Assembly: GCA_016710075.1 (NCBI GenBank)
Contig: JADJLO010000038.1
Span: 1 to 64,000 of the forward strand
DNA: 64,000 nucleotides
Direction: 5' to 3'
From: Acidobacteriota bacterium
GTDB lineage: Bacteria; Acidobacteriota; Blastocatellia; RBC074
A model generated the notes under the pieces. That model made no database searches and was not told where the DNA came from. It worked only from the letters and a program-made list of their open reading frames with translations. Made by a program: the position numbers and the translations under genes. Shown one piece after another: positions 1 to 9,358 of the stretch. Position 1 is the first letter of the stretch. Each line of letters begins with the position of its first letter.

Positions 1-1178
1 GGCCGAGCTTGCCGGCCCGCCTGATTGTAGTCTCATTCGCGATTGCGCCGGCGTGGCTGGATCAGACCGTCACTGCCTCCGTGCTGGCGCTGAGAATTGG
101 CTACGGGCCTCAAGCGTGTCATGATTTGCATTGCCGCGCGCAGGACGAATCCTGATTGCGCCCGCCTGACCGCTACCGCGAACGGGGCGCATGACTTCGC
201 CACCCGGAAGGAGGCAAACAGTCCGGCCTCGATTGGCCTCGCGCAATGTCTGCAGCTGCGCCTGAGATGAATTACTGCCATTTCCTGGACATCCCTTGAA
301 CCAGATCTTCCGCCACCTCGACCACACGTCATGCACCTCTTCGGCAACTCGACGGGCAACGCTCAAGGCAATGCGATTGTCGAGCAGCAGGTGATGCGAA
401 CGTGAGCCATGCTCTTCAGCCTGCGGCATTTCAGGCAATGCGCCTGAAGCAATGTCAACGCCGCAACGTGCCGCGGGAACTTATCGAGCAGATCATATTT
501 AGCGACAATGCGGTCAAAATCGGAACGCGTCGTATTACCCGGCAAGGTCAAACCGGATGATACCGTGGATAGATCGTCGTTGTTGACATCCGAGATATAA
601 AGCGAAATCTGCCGGGCCTTCCCAGCGGCTTCGGCCAGGCGTCCGCCTTTAACGGAAGACAGAAAACGCCCGCGATGTTCATCTCGTTGATCACCGCACC
701 ACAGCCGACCAGTATGCGGTTGATGGATTGCAGATCCTGAAGGGTGATTGAATCGCTTACCGGTTTCTCAAATACCGCAGAGCCGCCGCCGGAAATCAGA
801 AACAAGGCCAGTGTTTTTTCATCATTCGCCGATGACAGCAACTGGAGGGCGGATTCGGCTGCATCGATGCTGGCCTGACGGCAGCGGGTGCCCGCCGATG
901 AAAACCTTAAAGCGTTCCGGAACTCTGCCAATCACGGCATTCGTCGCAACGTCCCGCCGGTAATGCGATCGCCGCGCAGCCTGGGCGGCACGCGCCATCG
1001 GCAGCGAGGCCTTGCCGATCGCAATCACAAAAGAGGCGCGAGATCGATTCAACGCAACTTCCTGTCACCCGCCTGGCGCGTCGCCATCGAGATGCAACGC
1101 CCGACGAACGACAGACTCCACCTCGATGGCGGCGAGTGTGCGATGAAAAATATCAGTGGTAATTGCGCGTAGAGTCAT
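1..1178 (-). pseudogene. glycerate 2-kinase (DUF4147/MOFRL family), degraded, runs off the left edge
   Basis: Pieces of one glycerate kinase can be read in changing frames on the minus strand. The N-terminus starts at ATG 1178 (MTLRAITTDIFHRTLAAIEV) and stops after about 37 codons. The next frame gives VIAIGKASLPMARAA and ERFKVFIGGHPLPS, the next AAESALQLLSSANDEKTLA and LFLISGGGSAVFEKP, then DRIVAKYDLLDKFPRHV, LLLDNRIALSVARRVAEE, and near the edge CLLPGGEVMRPVRGSGQ and FVLRAAMQI. These follow the family order, including the SGGGSA and GGE blocks. Four or more shifts within 1.2 kb is denser than the single indels elsewhere in the window, so real decay is likely, though sequence error may add to it. 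The enzyme would phosphorylate D-glycerate to 2-phosphoglycerate. Confidence 0.8.
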
Positions 1179-1345
1179 TCAACCCACTATTGCCAGAGTA
1201 ACGCCAATTGCAAAAGTCACGTATTCGCTCCTGTTATTTCTCCGAGCTAATAACCGATTCACCGGGTGCGGCTTGTAGTGTTGTAATGCCACCATACCTC
1301 CCTGGCCGCGCTCCCCTGGAATGAAGGGTCGGCATACTGAAGACA

Positions 1346-3018
1346 TTACAAATCCTGTTTCTCCAGATCAATGTAGAAATTGCGATTGACTTCAAATGTT
1401 TTGATCTCTTCGGGAAACTCAAAGATTTGTTTTTCTTCGTTTGGTGTTATTACAACTTCCTTGCCATTAATAAGTACCCGAATCGGCATTGCGAACCCTT
1501 TCACGACTCTTTCATATTTGAACGACAGGGTCTTTCCGTTTACCTTGTATTTTAAGAGCGGGATTTTTGTTGTCCGCAAGTATTGGTCGAATACCTTACT
1601 GAGATCAACGCCAACCATCCTGGCGATATACGACTCAATCTGTTCGGTCGAAACTGTCTGATGCCAGAATTCCGTATTAAGGCCACGCAATATAGAGAGC
1701 CATTTTGAGTCGTCATTGATGACATGACGAATCGTATGCAGCATATTCCCGCCCTTATAATACATATCTCCCGATCCTTCTCTGTTTGCGCCATAAACGC
1801 CGATAATCGGGCTGTCATTTTTAATATTGTGGCGGCTTCCAATAACATAATCTTCCGCTTCTTTATACCGAAGTGGTATTCAACAAAAAGGTTCTCTGAA
1901 TAATTGGTAAAACCCTCGTGAATCCACATATCGGCTGAATCTTTCATCGAAATGTTATTGCCAAACCATTCATGTCCCGATTCGTGGACAATAATAAAAT
2001 CGAATTTGAAACCGATCCCGGTGGCGCTCACGTCTCTTTGGCGATAGCCATTCCTGTACCAGTTGCCATAAGTAACCGAACTTTGATGCTCCATTCCCGG
2101 ATATGAAACCGCAACGAGTTTGTAGCTGTCTTCATAAAAAGGGTATTTCCCGAACCAATGCTCAAAAGCTTCCAGCATACGGGGGACTTCTTTGAATTGT
2201 CTGATCGCGACATCTTTTTGATGCGCCAGAACCCAGTAGTCAAGATCAAGGACTCCACCTTTTCCACGATACTTTTCAGCAAAGTTCACATAGTTGCCAA
2301 TATTAACGTTGACTCCATAATTATTGATTGGATTCAGGACTTCCCAATGAAAGGTCTTTGTTTTACCAGCAATATTATGATCTGTTTTTTTCAGGCGACC
2401 ATTAGAAACGGCCACTAGCTGCTCCGGTACGGTCACGCTGATTTGCATCCCACGATCAGGTTCGTCAGCCCCATGATCTTTATTCGGCCACCAAATACTC
2501 GCGCCGATTCCCTGGCATGTGGTAACAATGAAATGCTCCCCAAGATCATCTCTGCCCCAGGTTATTCCGCCTACCCAGGGCGGGTTCTTACTTTCCACGG
2601 GAATGCCTTGGTAAAACACCTCGATCCTGTCTTCTGCCCCTTTGGGAAGATCTTTCTCAAAAGTTATCCAGTAGGCATTTTCTTCTCGCTCAAATTTCAG
2701 TTGCGATGTGCCATGCGAAACTTTTGTAATTGCCAGCGGGGGCTGCAGGTCGATTTGCATCTTATTTCCCGCTTTCAGAGTCTTGAAGGTTATGACGTTC
2801 GACCCTCTCAAACTCTTCGTATCGGGTAAAAACTCTACCTTCAGGTTATAATGCAATACGTCCCACCATTCACGCTCAGGCGTGACTGAGCCTCGAAGCA
2901 TTTCTTTACGAGTGATATTTCCTGTTTGGGCAAAAAGGTAGCCACTACCAATTTGAACCTGTAACAGGATGGCAACTGCAACTATTATTTGTTTTAGCAT
3001 AATCATCAAATATCTCAT
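1346..3018 (-). CDS. M1 family zinc metallopeptidase (aminopeptidase N-like), exported, one frameshift
   Basis: About 557 codons. A hydrophobic N-terminus (KQIIVAVAILLQVQIGSGYLFA) looks like a signal peptide. A beta-rich N-terminal domain is followed by the gluzincin site: PGMEHQS (substrate-loop motif, with His where MEN is usual), HESGH (HExxH, about residue 343) and, 18 residues later, the third zinc ligand in WIHEGFTNYSE. Near 1865 the frame shifts by one base: HFGIKKRK is followed in the next frame by AEDYVIGSRHNI and on to MYYKGGNMLHTIRHV and the normal C-terminus. Both halves are intact family sequence, so a sequencing indel or a very recent mutation is likely. It lies alone between the glycerate kinase pseudogene and the DinB gene. 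The family trims N-terminal residues from peptides. Confidence 0.85.
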
Positions 3019-3193
3019 TGGTAGCCAGCGCCCTGACAGTGGAAATTATATTTTGCCTTGCAATCAAAACGAGCAATGCAAGCCGAACGATATACATAAC
3101 CCGGACCGGACCGAACGCCAGACTGGCGATTTAGGCTCGGGTTGATGCGTGTGTTAGGCCAGTCTATCGACATGGCCGAGACTCTGCAGCTCG

Positions 3194-3665
3194 TCAGGCC
3201 CCTAGCGCCTTCTTCAGTAGTACCATTTGGCCAGCGTGATAGAGGTTGTGCTGGGATATACCAATGAACTGTGTATAGGCAGTATAGGAAGCCTCGGGGA
3301 CCAATGGCTGGTCCAGACGTTCTCCAGGAAAGCTCTTTAATGCATGTCTCAGATCTTCGTTCAATTGTTTCAGCACACGGATGGAATCACTCCAATTCTC
3401 GGCACTGGGCTCTGGAACAGAGGGCCAGTCCTCAGACTCCGTCAGTTGCCTCCCATCCCCACCGAGTCGGCGCAGGACCAGGCCATAGGTGCCGCACAGA
3501 TGCAAAACCAGCTCCCAGATACTGTGCGCACCGGCGACAGGATACGACGCTGCTTGCTCCGCAGAGACGCCTTCAAGGACTTCCGAGAACTGACGGGCCA
3601 TGCCACGCCTCCCCCTCCAGCGCCTTCCCCAACTGCTCCTCCAGCCTACTTAGCTCAGCCTGCAT
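3194..3665 (-). CDS. DinB-like putative metal-dependent protein, one frameshift
   Basis: DinB/YfiT four-helix bundle, about 157 residues. From ATG 3665 the frame reads MQAELSRLEEQLGKALEGEA then WHGPSV, and after one extra base near 3590 continues as SEVLEGVSAEQAASYPVAGA, HSIWELVLHL and, at the C-terminus, ISQHNLYHAGQMVLLKKALG. The three histidines expected to bind metal (ELVLH and H-x3-H in QHNLYHAGQ) are present. An internal ATG at 3601 gives a shorter open frame that lacks the first helix, so the upstream start is preferred. Family members include bacillithiol or mycothiol transferases; the substrate of this one cannot be told. It stands alone. Confidence 0.8.
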
Positions 3666-3901
3666 ACCTCACTCCTCTGCCGTCAGCCAGACGTTTGATA
3701 TGAATGGACGCACCCTGCTTGGCCTCACAAAAAGCGGATCAGATCCGAGCCCCGGATTCGTTGTCCGGCTACCTGGATGCGCCGCGGCGAACCAGCACCC
3801 ACGAAAACAGAAAACACATTCCAGCCATTGTCAGGGTGATTCTCACGGTGTCGGGCCACCACCACTGGGCTCTCAGGTCTGCACAATTCGACAGAGGCGC
3901 A

Positions 3902-4084
3902 TTAATGCTTCATGTCAAGATTTGCTTGTTGATCGGGGCGTTGCCGAATACTGCGATCAAAGTACGCGCATAAGACAAAGGCCAACAGCAAAAGCAGGTA
4001 ATTGTCAAGCCATACAGCAAGTGACGATCCCGATATTAGAGCAACGAAGAATAGAGCCAGAAATCGAACGAAGTTTCGTGTCAT
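3902..4084 (-). CDS. small hydrophobic protein, unknown
   Basis: A 60-residue frame (MTRNFVRFLALFFVALISGS and onward) with two hydrophobic stretches (LALFFVALISGSSLAV and YLLLLLAFVLCAYF) and a polar tail rich in Arg and Gln. The ATG at 4084 is eight bases after GGAG, a good ribosome site, so this is preferred over the ATG two codons upstream. It lies 60 bases downstream of the P-loop kinase gene on the same strand. No family is recognised. The hydrophobic pattern and the ribosome site are the only support. Confidence 0.4.
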   Translation of the reverse strand: MTRNFVRFLALFFVALISGSSLAVWLDNYLLLLLAFVLCAYFDRSIRQRPDQQANLDMKH

Positions 4085-4143
4085 ATTCATAGCTCCATAA
4101 TCTCAAAACGCCGACGCGCCGCTCGTCGGTCTGTAGTGCCGTG

Positions 4144-4659
4144 TCAGGTTTCCAAACCTGACAAACTGGATAGAAGCTGCTCGATGCACTCTCCTTCTGA
4201 CCTTCGCGCTGTATCGAGAACAATTCTTTCCACCGTCCAATCGTGATACTCACGACTTTCGACTTCTTGCCAGGTCGGCAGCCGTAGCCCGGAAACTGTC
4301 GAAGCTCGTGATTCCAATCTCTTACGATGATCCTGAGCATTGGAGCATACAACCTCGACGTTCACATATCGCGCCCCGGCGTCCAGGGCCACCTGTTCCC
4401 ATTCGCGCCTGGTCAACTCAATGGGGTTACACGAATCAGCGACAACGCTGACGCCGACGTTCAAAATGTCAAACGCAATCCGGTATGCCAGCCGATACCC
4501 CTCGCCACCAACGTCAACAGAGCACAGATCCCTCAGCGCTTGCTCGATAGTATCGACTCGCAGGTGAGCGGCGCCAACGCGCCGTGCCAGTAACTGGGAT
4601 AACGTCGTCTTCCCACTTCCCGGGAGGCCTGAGAATATGTAGAGGGTCGCTCTGTTCAT
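4144..4659 (-). CDS. P-loop kinase-like ATPase (AAA_33 type)
   Basis: About 171 residues. The N-terminus MNRATLYIFSGLPGSGKTTL holds a Walker A loop (GLPGSGKT), followed by LRVDTIEQAL, a typical Asp-containing second strand of small kinases, and SVVADSCNPIELTRREWEQV. The layout matches the AAA_33/zeta-toxin-like group of cytosolic phosphotransferases, which act on small molecules, nucleosides or aminoglycoside-like substrates. The start at the second in-frame Met (4659) puts the beta strand at the very N-terminus as usual. The C-terminus (LPTWQEVESREYHDWT) is typical of the group. The substrate is unknown. Confidence 0.7.
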   Translation of the reverse strand: MNRATLYIFSGLPGSGKTTLSQLLARRVGAAHLRVDTIEQALRDLCSVDVGGEGYRLAYRIAFDILNVGVSVVADSCNPIELTRREWEQVALDAGARYVNVEVVCSNAQDHRKRLESRASTVSGLRLPTWQEVESREYHDWTVERIVLDTARRSEGECIEQLLSSLSGLET

Positions 4660-4799
4660 ATTTATAATACCTGCCGCCAATCCTGGAAATCTAACGAAAG
4701 AAGTTAAGCGACCATCCGCCGCGTTGACGCTTGTCGAGGAGATAATGGGAGCAACCCGACAGCGAATGACAGAATATCGAGCGGATCGAAAGTTCCAGG

Positions 4800-5112
4800 T
4801 GGAGTTGACCCGGTTTGGTGGACAGTTTTTGTCTTGGGTGGTTATGCCACCCCGCTATCCCGCCATCCCGCCACCCCTTGATATCTCCGTTCGAATTTGA
4901 TCGGAGATTGGTAATTAATTCCTGAGTGACGACGATGTGTATTGTACCAACCCTCAATGAATTGAAAAACTTCCCGACGGGCTTCTTCGACCTGAAAGAA
5001 CAAGTTCGACCATCAGTCGGCGGAATTCAGGTGAATATGGTCGATGCGCTTTCGGCATTTGTGGGTCCTCCATTTTAAATGATGAGGTGTCCACCAAACC
5101 GGGGCAACTTCA
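4800..5112 (-). mobile_element. internally deleted IS3-family element, 313 bp, both inverted repeats present
   Basis: The ends are 25-bp inverted repeats with 23 matches, each starting TG and sharing CCGGTTTGGTGGACA (4800-4824 and 5088-5112). On the minus strand the left part encodes the first residues of an IS3 OrfA (MPKAHRPYSPEFRRLMVELV), then the sequence jumps straight into the C-terminus of OrfB (ARREVFQFIEGWYNTHRRHS, then GINYQSPIKFERRYQ). The shared string GGTCGAAGAAGCCCG, readable as OrfA in one frame and OrfB in another, marks the deletion junction at about 4986-5000. No clear target duplication is seen. It encodes no working transposase but could be moved by a relative in trans. Confidence 0.85.
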
Positions 5113-5228
5113 CTTTACAGTTTCATGCAAAGATCTCATTTCGCGCAATAACGACCAATCTCAATTTCATAATCCGTTGCTCATGACCTATAATTTTTAC
5201 AGCTTTATCAGAACCGGAGATGAATCGA

Positions 5229-5858
5229 ATGGCGCTACCTGAATCTCAAATAAGCTTCACTGTTGCGGAATATCTGGCGCAGGAAAGGCAATCGGAAGAA
5301 CGCCACGAATATCTCGATGGTGTTATTTACGCTATGGCCGGCGAAAGCCCGGAGCACGGAACGATCTGCACGAACCTCGTGGGCGAAATTCGCAACCAAC
5401 TCAAAGGAAGCCGTTGCCAGGCATGGTCAAAGGATTTCAAGGTCCGCAGCGGCCCGACGCCGCAGCCCGGCCGAAGCGCCAAAGGCCTCTACTCCTATCC
5501 CGACCTGGTCGTCTTCTGCGGGGAGCCTCGATATCACGACGATCACCGCGATGTTCTTATTAATCCAACTGTCGTCATTGAAGTCCTCTCGCCTGCAACC
5601 GAAGCCTTCGATCGCGGTGAGAAGTTTCTGCGTTACCAAACCTGGAATCCGACGCTCACCGATTACCTGCTTGTCTCACAGGCCCGCCCGGTCATCGAAC
5701 ATTTCTCGCGACAGCAGGCCGGCGGCTGGTCATATCACGTCTGCCAGGAATTGAGCGCCGGCCTGACCATCCAATCCATCGGCTGTACCTTGAGCCTGGC
5801 CGAAGTATATGACCGCATTGTCTTCCAGACCGAATCCTCCGAATCCCCCGCTGAATGA
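5229..5858 (+). CDS. Uma2 family (DUF820) putative endonuclease
   Basis: About 209 residues. MALPESQISFTVAEYLAQER is the usual Uma2 opening, followed by RHEYLDGVIYAMAG, HGTICTNLVGEIRNQL, the core YPDLVVFCG and VVIEVLSPATEAFDRGEKF, which carry the PD-(D/E)XK-like Asp and Glu residues. The ATG at 5229 is preferred to that at 5220, because GGAG sits nine bases before the former and directly against the latter. Uma2 proteins are common, often in many copies, in cyanobacteria, Acidobacteriota and Planctomycetota; they have a restriction-nuclease fold but no agreed role. The gene follows the IS3 derivative by about 115 bases. Confidence 0.85.
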   Translation: MALPESQISFTVAEYLAQERQSEERHEYLDGVIYAMAGESPEHGTICTNLVGEIRNQLKGSRCQAWSKDFKVRSGPTPQPGRSAKGLYSYPDLVVFCGEPRYHDDHRDVLINPTVVIEVLSPATEAFDRGEKFLRYQTWNPTLTDYLLVSQARPVIEHFSRQQAGGWSYHVCQELSAGLTIQSIGCTLSLAEVYDRIVFQTESSESPAE

Positions 5859-6002
5859 CACTCAGTAAAATTGCTTCATCTCCGGTTATTTGGCTCCCGC
5901 TGATGCTGTTGATCTGACTGCTGATCAGACAGCCCAAGCAGGCATCGGATAAGCCACCTGTCCCCGCCGTCTGCTGCAGCGTCTGGTTCGGCAGCGAACC
6001 TC

Positions 6003-6566
6003 TCACTCCCGTCGCTTGCCTGCATGATTGCACAACAGATCGCAAGAAGCGTCCCCGGAAATTGCGATCGGCCGCAATATTCCATTGATGTCTCCGTTGA
6101 AAGCGCCTTTGCGATAGGCGTCTTCCGGGCCCCCTGTGGTTAATGACAGTAGCGCCCGCTTTCCGCGAAAAACGCCGGACTGGTAGATCCGGCCACCGCC
6201 GTAAGTGCGTCCCATCGCAAAAACACGATCAACCCACCCTTTGAGAACTGCCGGTAATCCAAACCACCACAGCGGAAATTGCCAGATCATCATCTCACAC
6301 CATTCGATCTTCCTGATCTCGGACTCGATCTCATCCGAAACCCGTTCATTTCGGTGGCGTTCATTTCCTCGATCTGGTTTAAGGTAATTCGGGTCTTTAA
6401 CCGTCAAAGTTCTTCCGGCTTGAAACTGGATCAAAGCGCATCTCATAAAGGTCGGAAGTTCTGACCTCTTATGCCCCGCGGCCGTAAGCGTCCCACATGC
6501 CGCCTGAAACATTGCAGCGTTAAAGCTCCGGGGCTCGGGATGCCAATAGACAACGAATACTTTCAC
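6003..6566 (-). pseudogene. NAD(P)H quinone oxidoreductase (flavodoxin-like fold), 3'-truncated
   Basis: GTG 6566 follows AAGGAG by seven bases and begins KVFVVYWHPEPRSFNAAMF, the flavin-binding N-terminus of NQO1/MdaB-like reductases. Later come QFPLWWFGLPAVLKGWVDRV, FAMGRTYGGGR and GKRALLSLTTGGPEDAY. Between about 6410 and 6455 two compensating shifts hide a stretch that reads DLYEMRFDPVSSRKNF in the other frame. After NGDINGILRPI near 6060 the family sequence ends and unrelated sequence follows that translates in one frame as PNQTLQQTAG, a phrase found in dispersed non-coding repeats of many environmental genomes. So the last 30 or so residues are missing. Confidence 0.7.
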
Positions 6567-6584
6567 GGATGAACTCCTTGTGTT

Positions 6585-6644
6585 GCCCAACGTGTGGGCG
6601 CTCAGCCGTCGGCGGAGCCGGTCGGCTGGAGCGGATTGCTGGGC
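6585..6644. repeat. imperfect palindrome, attC-like
   Basis: About 60 bases bounded by GCCCAAC at one end and GCTGGGC at the other, with inner arms GCGCTCAGCCG and CGGCTGGAGCG and a central loop. The ends resemble attC R-boxes (RYYYAAC and GTTRRRY), but the second lacks the required GTT, and no integrase gene is near. It lies between the quinone reductase remnant and the GMC gene. It may be one of the dispersed palindromes of environmental bacteria rather than an integron site. Confidence 0.3.
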
Positions 6645-6699
6645 GGCGAATCGCACATGTATTTAGCCTGCAGAGCCACGCGAGATCGCGCGGGACCGC

Positions 6700-8293
6700 T
6701 TACGCCAGCATGGCGCGTTCAACCCAACGGGCTGCGCGTTCCGCGATCATCGCAACAACGGCGTTGGGATGTCCCCGCGGTACGCTGGGCATCACTGACG
6801 CGTCGGCAACCCAGAGGTTCTCCACCTCGCGGACTCTGAGCTCGGGATCTACAACCGCGCGCTGATCAGATCCCATTCTGCACGTGCTCGTCGGGTGGTA
6901 GACCGTTTGCAAATCCGTACTCGCATAGGCGAGGAGAGCCCGATCCGATTCGATGGACGCTCCCGGCTGCATTTCACCAGCGTTGTGCGCCGCGAGCGGG
7001 GGAGTGTTGGCGATCTTCCGGCTGAGGCGAATGCCCTCGCACAAGACAGACGCATCGATGCCCTCGGGATCGCTGAGCAGGCGGAAGTCGATGCCCGGAG
7101 GGACGAGCGGATCGGGGCTTCGCAAAATCAGCCGCCCGCGGGACCGCGGGGCCACTACGGCGGAGGCGATGGTGAACGCGTGCTCTTGAGGCGGCTCGAG
7201 GAACTCCTTGCGCCTTTCGAATGGCATAAACAGTATCTCCAGGTCGGGCGCTGCCACCGGGCCGGGGCGGACCTGCGTAAAGGCGAATCCCTCGACACCT
7301 CCGGACGCCAGCATGCCGCGTTTGAACAGCAAGTATCGGAGCAGGTTGAGCGGCGACTCGGCGCTCTTTGAGCGTGTCGGTGCTGTGCGTGCGACATACG
7401 ATTCCGGTAGCCGGGTGATCCTGCAGGTTCTCGCCGACCTCCTGCCGATCGACGTGCACGGGAAGCCCGAACTTTGCGAGCACAGCCGCCGGGCCGATGC
7501 CCGATAGCATGAGAAGCTGCGGAGACGCGAACGCACCGGCCGAGAGCACGACTCCGCGGGCGGTCAAGGTCTCGTCGCTGCCGCCACGGCGAACGGTGAC
7601 ACCGACGGCCCGTCCGCGGTCGATCACGACCTTCGTCACAGTCGCGTCAGTCATGACCTCGAGGTTCTTACGCCGCATCGCCGGCACGAGGTACGCGTCA
7701 TAGGCGCTGAATCGTTTTCCGTCTTTGTGAGCCAGCTCGGCGATCCACGCGCCCTGGTAGGCGTGTCCGTTGTAAAGGTGCGCGCCACCGAGACCCGCCT
7801 GGCGCGCCGCTTCGACAAAGGCATGCGAGAGTGGACGAGCATTGCTGTTCGGCGAGATGGTCATGGGTCCCTGGCGTCCGCGCCCCGGATCCCCGTCTTC
7901 GCCGAGCCAGCGCTCCTGGGCCCGGAAGACCGGTTGAACGTCCATCCAGCCCCATCCCGAAGCCCCGGCCTCGACCCAGCCGTCGAAATCGGCCGGATGA
8001 CACCATTGGTGCATCTGGGCGTTCATGTTGGACGAGCCGCCCAGCATCTTGCCCCGTGGCGTGAAAATACGCCGCCCGTCGATCGCAGTCTGCGGCTCGC
8101 TCTCAAACGCCCAATCGACCTCGCTCTTGAAGAGCTTTGCCATCCCTGCCGGGACCGAAACGAAGCGATTCTTAGGCGGTCCACCGGCTTCGAGCAGCAG
8201 AACCCGGAGCTTTCCAGAATTGGTCAGCCGTTCGGCCAAAACACAACCTGCCGTTCCGGCGCCGACAACAATTAGATCGTACATTTCGTCCAT
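6700..8293 (-). CDS. GMC family FAD-dependent oxidoreductase (choline dehydrogenase-like), one frameshift
   Basis: About 531 codons. A strong GGAGGAG precedes ATG 8293. The N-terminus YDLIVVGAGTAGCVLAERL is the FAD dinucleotide-binding motif; GKMLGGSSNMNAQMHQWCHP is the GMC signature 1, and LSAGAFASPQLLMLSGIGP is signature 2. Near 7368 the frame shifts by one base: CRTHSTDTLK is followed in the other frame by SAESPLNLLRYLLFKRGML and the whole C-terminal substrate domain to VYHPTSTCRMGSD and VPRGHPNAVVAMIAERAA, with the conserved His and Asn of the active site. Only one indel separates two complete halves, so it is probably a sequence error. The family oxidises alcohols and passes electrons to quinone or oxygen; the substrate is unknown. 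Confidence 0.85.
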
Positions 8294-8437
8294 ATCACTC
8301 CTCCTCTACCGAACCGCTGGCTTGATGCTTCGCCGCCCGACGCTGCTCGACTATGTCAGAACAAAAAGGTGATAAAGCCAGTTTTATTTTATGGCTCGCT
8401 TATTCGGAACCTCTCGAACATCGAACGGTTGAAAATA

Positions 8438-8487
8438 TTTTCGTTTGTTTTGTCTATTTCGTCTGTTTCGTCATCTTCTTCAGAACT
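8438..8487 (-). repeat. TGTTTCGT-family dispersed repeat, single arm
   Basis: One copy of the arm (TTTCGTTTGTTTTGTC, then TTTCGTCTGTTTCGTCATCTT) lies about 70 bases downstream of the stop of the ribbon-helix-helix gene, in the same orientation relative to that gene as other copies. No second arm is clear between here and the GMC start. Confidence 0.7.
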
Positions 8488-8555
8488 GGAATGCGGCGGT
8501 GCTGGCTGTCACAACTCCATTCGGATAAAACTTTTTACTCTTTTTGCCATACCTC

Positions 8556-8775
8556 TTACTCCAAGGGTAAACCACTCCTCGGCCATGCGCAGATCACGCT
8601 CCGCGCGTGCGATCGCGCCTTCTTTGAGAAGCCTCTTGAGTTTCGCTTTGCTGATGGCGTCGACGTAGTATTTGATCGCCATGTCTATGAACCGGCTTCT
8701 GTCCCCTTTTTCGGCGACGCGGTCAATAAGGCCCAGTGTCTCTTCCGGCAATGTGATATTGACTCTTTGATTCAT
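8556..8775 (-). CDS. ribbon-helix-helix antitoxin-like protein, orphan
   Basis: From ATG 8775 the protein opens MNQRVNITLPEETLGLIDRV then AEKGDRSRFIDMAIKYYV, the CopG/MetJ ribbon-helix-helix fold, followed by a helical tail ending AERDLRMAEEWF. In relatives the tail ends EEWFPLE. Here a one-base shift near 8570 is needed to read PLE and the stop TAA at 8556; without it the frame runs on about 18 residues to 8509. It resembles type II antitoxins that bind operator DNA and a toxin, but no toxin gene is next to it. It is divergent from the DUF1778/GNAT pair. Confidence 0.65.
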
Positions 8776-8936
8776 GGCAATTGATTCCTTGATAATTTCA
8801 GACCAACCATACACATTAAAGGTGCGTAGATCAAATTCTGACATCGAAGCCGCTGTAGACAGGGTCTCCAGGTCTCGTCTCCCCGGCTTCAAACCATCAA
8901 TGCTTTGTAAAATGGCATCATTTAATGCTGATTAAT

Positions 8937-8986
8937 TATGTGTGACTATGCTCGGAGGCCCAGCCATCCGAGCATAGTCACACATA
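8937..8986. repeat. perfect 20-bp inverted repeat, 10-base loop
   Basis: The arms are TATGTGTGACTATGCTCGGA and its exact complement around GGCCCAGCCA. There is no T-run on either side, so it is a poor terminator candidate. It sits between two divergent antitoxin genes. Confidence 0.85.
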
Positions 8987-9017
8987 CCGGCGGTTGTGTT
9001 AATCATTCAGATTTCAC

Positions 9018-9040
9018 TTGTATTGCAGATTGCAATACAA
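9018..9040. promoter_or_regulatory. palindromic operator of the toxin-antitoxin operon
   Basis: TTGTATTGCA, three bases, then TGCAATACAA: a perfect 10-bp dyad ending 30 bases before the antitoxin start codon. A site of this size and place fits autorepression by the DUF1778 ribbon-helix-helix protein. Binding is inferred, not shown. Confidence 0.6.
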
Positions 9041-9070
9041 TAGCATAAGTAAGAAGAAAGGAGACCGCCG

Positions 9071-9358
9071 ATGTATAACAGGCAGATAAAAACGGGAAAG
9101 CGCGACCTGGCGCTCACCATTCGCACAACCAAACAGGAACGCGACCTGATAGACCATGCAGCAAAACGGCTGGGGGTAAGCCGCACCGATTTTCTGCTGG
9201 AATCGGCTTGCCGCGAAGCGCAGAATGTGTTGCTCGACACCACGTATTTTGGGCTGGATGCGAAAGCATTCAAAAAATTCTGCGCCCTGCTGGATGCGCC
9301 GCCGCAGAACCTGGACCGCGTGCGTCACCTTCTAAAAACCAGGGCCCCTTGGGAATGA
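9071..9358 (+). CDS. tacA: DUF1778 antitoxin (TacA/AtaR type)
   Basis: Ninety-five residues. RDLALTIRTTKQERDLIDHA and AKRLGVSRTDFLLESACREA form the N-terminal ribbon-helix-helix DNA-binding part; the C-terminus (TTYFGLDAKAFKKFCALLDA) is the toxin-wrapping segment typical of antitoxins paired with GNAT toxins. GAAAGGAG lies about nine bases before the ATG. The stop overlaps the next start in ATGA, so the two are translationally coupled. It would neutralise the acetyltransferase and repress the operon at the upstream dyad. Confidence 0.9.
   Translation: MYNRQIKTGKRDLALTIRTTKQERDLIDHAAKRLGVSRTDFLLESACREAQNVLLDTTYFGLDAKAFKKFCALLDAPPQNLDRVRHLLKTRAPWE

Noticed and set aside
4691..4957. Open frame with a histidine-rich middle
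   Set aside because: It lies mostly inside the IS3 derivative in the wrong frame; the transposase reading explains the sequence better.
5876..6045. Minus-strand frames with the phrase PNQTLQQTAG as a protein
   Set aside because: The phrase belongs to dispersed non-coding repeats and has no other support as a gene.
6585..6644. Integron attC site
   Set aside because: One R-box lacks GTT and no integrase or cassette array is nearby; kept only as an attC-like palindrome.
8937..8986. Rho-independent terminator
   Set aside because: No T-run on either strand and no gene ends next to it.
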